From contig CP059259.1 in assembly GCA_013693815.1 (NCBI GenBank), positions 1,362,489 through 1,370,255 of the forward strand: a stretch of DNA of 7,767 nt, read 5' to 3'. The translations under genes and the position numbers were made by a program. Shown here in pieces: positions 5,482 through 7,767 of this stretch. Each line of letters starts with the position of its first letter. The stretch's first letter is position 1. Below the pieces are notes generated by a model. The model was not told where the DNA came from and did not search any database. It saw nothing but the letters and a program-made list of their open reading frames with translations. This DNA is from Nocardioidaceae bacterium. Its GTDB lineage: Bacteria; Actinomycetota; Actinomycetes; Propionibacteriales; Nocardioidaceae.

Positions 5482-6800
5482 TGCTGGTCCCGATGCACGG
5501 CGTCGGAGGGGCGCAAGACCTTCCGATCCCGGCCAGCTTTGCGATCGCAGGCGCCGGTGCGGCGCTGGTGATCTCGTTCGGCGTCCTGGCCGTCGCCTGG
5601 CGACAGCCGCGCTTCGCGGGCGCCACTGCCGGTACGCCCTTGCCTGCCGCGTTGGCCAAGGTGATCCAGGGACGAGGGTTGGGCCTCGTCGCACGGCTGC
5701 TCGGACTGGCATTCTTCGCCTATCTGGCGTGGATCACGATCTGGGGACCTGATCTTGTCGTCAACCCGGTCTTCGGAATCGTCTACGTCTTGCTGTGGGT
5801 CGGCTTGGTCCCTGCGTCCCTGCTGCTGGGACCAGTGTGGAAGACGATGAGCCCACTGCGGACGATCTACGCCGCGATCGAGAAGGCCGCGGGTCCACAT
5901 GGTCGCAATGGCCTCTACGAGCTCCCCGACCGCGTGGGCTACTGGCCGGCGGCCTTCGGCTTGTTCGCCTTCGTCTGGCTGGAGCTGGTGCACGACCGTG
6001 CCACCTACATCGGCTCAGTCCAACTCTTTCTCGCGCTCTACCTCGTCTACGTGCTGCTCGGCGCGGTCTTCTTCGGTGAGAAGTGGTTCGCACGTGCCGA
6101 CCCTTTCGAGGTCTACTCGACCCTGATCGCGCAGCTCTCGCCGATCGGACGCCGGTCAGACGGTCGGCTTGCGTGGCAGTCGCCGCTGCACCATCTCGAC
6201 GCGTTCAACCCGAGTCCGAGCCGAGTGGCCGTGATCGCTGTCTTGCTCGGGTCGACCGCCTACGACAGTTTCAGCCGATCCAGCCACTGGGTGAGACTCA
6301 GCCAAGCCGTCCCGATGGACTACACACTGCTTGGAACGCTCACCCTGCTGGCCTTCTGCGCCTTCGTAGGAGTGACGTTCTCCGCGGGTGCGATGCTCAC
6401 CCCAACGCCGAAGGGGATTCGTCGAGCCCAGCTTCCTGCGCTGTTCGCGCACTCGGTGGTCCCGATCATCGTCGGCTACGTCATTGCCCACTACCTCACC
6501 CTGCTCGCGGAGTACGGACAACAGGTGCTCATCTACATGAGCGACCCTATGGTCAACGGCTCGAACCTGTTCGGTACGGCAGAGTGGGAGGTCAACTACT
6601 TCCTCTCCCGCGAACCTGCGACGGTCGCGCTGATCAAGGTGTTGGCCGTCCTTGGAGGCCACGTGCTGGGTGTCGTGGCCGCCCACGATCGAGCAGTCCG
6701 GCTTCTCCCGAGGGAGCATCGAATCTCGGGTCAGCTCGGGCTGCTCGTAGTCATGGTCACCTACACGGTCGGCGGCCTGTTCCTCCTGTTCAGCGGGTAG
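5481..6800 (+). CDS. Polytopic membrane protein of an uncharacterised actinobacterial family (439 aa)
   Basis: ATG 5481 overlaps the lipoprotein stop by one base. The N-terminus carries HGVGGAQDLPIP at residues 6-17, a signature I recall from actinobacterial proteins that are sometimes auto-annotated 'fenitrothion hydrolase'. I would not trust that enzymatic label. About nine or ten transmembrane helices follow, from about residue 18 to the C-terminus. Conserved-looking polar features in the second half include paired histidines, FAHSVVPIIVGYVIAHYL in one helix and GGHVLGVVAAHD in another. Such pairs could bind heme or copper in the membrane. The 5' end is a good example of translational coupling to the cupredoxin-like lipoprotein, so the pair may form one complex for metal handling or electron transfer at the membrane. 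This is inference from context; no catalytic motif is recognised. Codon use and GC match the neighbours. Confidence 0.85.
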   Translation: MLVPMHGVGGAQDLPIPASFAIAGAGAALVISFGVLAVAWRQPRFAGATAGTPLPAALAKVIQGRGLGLVARLLGLAFFAYLAWITIWGPDLVVNPVFGIVYVLLWVGLVPASLLLGPVWKTMSPLRTIYAAIEKAAGPHGRNGLYELPDRVGYWPAAFGLFAFVWLELVHDRATYIGSVQLFLALYLVYVLLGAVFFGEKWFARADPFEVYSTLIAQLSPIGRRSDGRLAWQSPLHHLDAFNPSPSRVAVIAVLLGSTAYDSFSRSSHWVRLSQAVPMDYTLLGTLTLLAFCAFVGVTFSAGAMLTPTPKGIRRAQLPALFAHSVVPIIVGYVIAHYLTLLAEYGQQVLIYMSDPMVNGSNLFGTAEWEVNYFLSREPATVALIKVLAVLGGHVLGVVAAHDRAVRLLPREHRISGQLGLLVVMVTYTVGGLFLLFSG

Positions 6801-6850
6801 CGCGGCCGGAGGTTGCAGCCACCCTGCCCCGCGGGCGGCAAGGTCACAGA

Positions 6851-6869
6851 CTACTATCGACGTTAGTAG
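6851..6869. promoter_or_regulatory. Operator 5: CTACTAT-N5-TTAGTAG dyad upstream of the DsbA-like gene
   Basis: CTACTATCGACGTTAGTAG has 7-bp arms with one mismatch. Symmetry extends one base on each side (6850-6870). It ends 20 bp before ATG 6890 in an 89-bp gap, so a transcript starting from a TACTAT -10 would have a short leader. No convincing terminator is visible between the preceding stop at 6800 and this site. Confidence 0.8.
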
Positions 6870-6889
6870 TTCCTAGCAGACGGGCAGCC

Positions 6890-7546
6890 ATGAAACTCCA
6901 GACAAAGGTGTCTCTGCTGATCGCGGGCATATTCGCAGTCGTGTTGGGCTGGCTCCTGGCCGCCGCCGGACGCGACGATGAGCCGGACGCCCCGCCTGGC
7001 TCCTCAGCGGCCAATGAACGGATCGTGCGTGAAGACAGTCACGTCCTGGGCGAGGAAGGGTCCAGCGAGGTAGTGCTGGTGGAGTTCCTTGACTTCGAGT
7101 GCGAAGGGTGTCGTGCCGCCTATCCGATCGTGGAGGGACTACGCGAGGAGTATGCCGGTCAGGTGACCTTCGTGGCCCGATACTTCCCGCTGCCCGGCCA
7201 CTTCAACGCAGAGCGTGCCGCCCGGGCGGTGGAGTCTGCGGCGCGCCAAGGTGAGTTCGAGGCGATGTACCAGCGCATGTTCGAGACGCAAGCGCAGTGG
7301 GGTGAGCAGCAGACGCCGGCCGATGATCTCTTCCGGCAGTATGCCGTGGACCTCGGTCTCGACATGGAGCAATACGACAGCGACTACGCCTCCAAGGAGG
7401 TCGCGGACCGGGTTCAACGGGATGTCGACGACGGCCTCGCGCTGGGGGTACAGGGAACGCCGACGTTCTTCTTGAACGGCGAGCGATTCGAGCCGTCCTC
7501 CGTTCAGGACTTCAACACCGCGATCGACGCCGCCCTCGCCGAGTGA
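6890..7546 (+). CDS. Membrane-anchored DsbA-like thioredoxin-fold oxidoreductase
   Basis: This 218-aa protein begins with a short basic N-terminus and one hydrophobic segment at about residues 7-27 that serves as signal anchor, placing the rest outside the membrane. The thioredoxin-fold domain, of the DsbA/Thioredoxin_4 type, has the redox motif Cys71-Glu-Gly-Cys74 in FLDFECEGC. The cis-proline loop is GVQGTPTFFLNG, with Pro191 preceded by Thr, and the helical insertion lies between them. Proteins of this type form or shuffle disulfide bonds in exported proteins. ATG 6890 is chosen because it directly precedes the signal anchor; the long upstream open frame is a shadow of the previous gene. 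The RBS is weak. The VKOR-family gene starts three bases after its stop. VKOR reoxidises DsbA-like partners, so the two form a disulfide-forming pair, probably both controlled by operator 5. Confidence 0.92.
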   Translation: MKLQTKVSLLIAGIFAVVLGWLLAAAGRDDEPDAPPGSSAANERIVREDSHVLGEEGSSEVVLVEFLDFECEGCRAAYPIVEGLREEYAGQVTFVARYFPLPGHFNAERAARAVESAARQGEFEAMYQRMFETQAQWGEQQTPADDLFRQYAVDLGLDMEQYDSDYASKEVADRVQRDVDDGLALGVQGTPTFFLNGERFEPSSVQDFNTAIDAALAE

Positions 7547-7549
7547 GCC

Positions 7550-7767
7550 ATGCTTAGTCCCGGCCGTCAGGCGATGCAGGATCGCGCCTTGGCGTGGCTC
7601 CTGCTCATCGCCGGAATAGTCGGGTTCATCGCCTCGTTCGTGCTCGTCGTCGAGAAGCTCGCTCTACTGGCCGACGACGGCTATGTGCCCTCGTGCAGCT
7701 TGAACCCGGTCCTCAACTGTGGCTCGATCATGCGCACCGAGCAGGCGGAGGTCTTCGGGTTCCCCAA
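7550..7767 (+). CDS. Vitamin K epoxide reductase (VKOR) family protein, N-terminal part
   Basis: ATG 7550 lies three bases after the DsbA-like stop, and the frame runs off the window after 72 codons. The visible part has a first transmembrane helix at about residues 14-37 (WLLLIAGIVGFIASFVLVVE), followed by the VKOR loop: PSCSLNPVLNCGSIMRTEQAEVFGFPN. Cys50 and Cys58 correspond to the loop cysteine pair that shuttles electrons. The active-site CxxC expected later in the protein is beyond the window. Bacterial VKOR passes electrons from DsbA-like proteins to membrane quinones and so functionally replaces DsbB in actinobacteria. The adjacency to the DsbA-like gene fits this exactly. No separate RBS is obvious, and translation is probably coupled. 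Confidence 0.93.
   Translation, partial: MLSPGRQAMQDRALAWLLLIAGIVGFIASFVLVVEKLALLADDGYVPSCSLNPVLNCGSIMRTEQAEVFGFP

Noticed and set aside
5340..5993. Minus-strand open frames opposite the lipoprotein and membrane protein genes
   Set aside because: They are Arg/Gln/Asp-rich shadow translations without domains, and the plus strand has RBS, signal peptide and coupling.
6801..6850. Rho-independent terminator after the polytopic membrane protein gene
   Set aside because: The GC-rich TGCC...GGCA stretch pairs over only four bases before mismatches and lacks a T-tract.
6083..6889. N-terminal extension of the DsbA-like frame (about 269 codons)
   Set aside because: It is a shadow of the polytopic membrane protein in another frame. 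The signal anchor begins at ATG 6890, right after operator 5.

Overview
The window is GC-rich and densely coded. Many start codons have AGGAGG-type ribosome binding sites, and protein content (CtaG-type oxidase assembly factor, DUF3817, VKOR plus a DsbA-like partner, CmtR-like sensor) points to an actinobacterium. The FliL-like sequence and gene set resemble Nocardioides-type Propionibacteriales, but that genus-level guess is inference.

Layout, left to right. (1) The 3' end of a CtaG-family cytochrome oxidase assembly protein (+). It converges on a minus-strand pair: a VanY/M15 peptidase and a 68-aa membrane protein. (2) Plus-strand DUF3817 membrane protein. (3) Plus-strand FliL-like protein whose reading frame appears broken near its N-terminus. 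(4) A metal-resistance block: on the minus strand a CmtR-like Cd/Pb-type ArsR sensor overlapping a cation diffusion facilitator, and divergently a CzcO/ArsO-like flavoprotein. (5) A plus-strand lipoprotein with a cupredoxin-like domain, also frame-broken, coupled by TGATG to a large polytopic membrane protein. (6) A membrane-anchored DsbA-like thioredoxin followed 3 nt later by a VKOR-family protein that runs off the window.

The main finding is a shared 19-bp dyad, CTACTAT-N5-WTMGTAG, present five times (1451, 1915, 3794, 4973, 6851). One copy lies upstream of every plus-strand transcription unit whose start is visible, and two copies lie in divergent gaps. The left arm is identical in all five. 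This looks like the operator of one regulator, probably a BlaI/MecI/CopY-type repressor encoded outside the window. It would tie oxidase/copper assembly, cell-wall peptidase, FliL-like, metal efflux, cupredoxin and disulfide-forming genes into one local regulon, probably an envelope or metal stress response. Regulator identity and inducer are inference.

Both frame breaks (about 2042-2045 and 5117-5120) sit at a CCCC run, and adding one C repairs each. That suggests either homopolymer errors in the source sequence or two real slippage mutations. There is no gene-free stretch over 300 bases, and I see no RNA genes, CRISPR arrays or insertion sequences.
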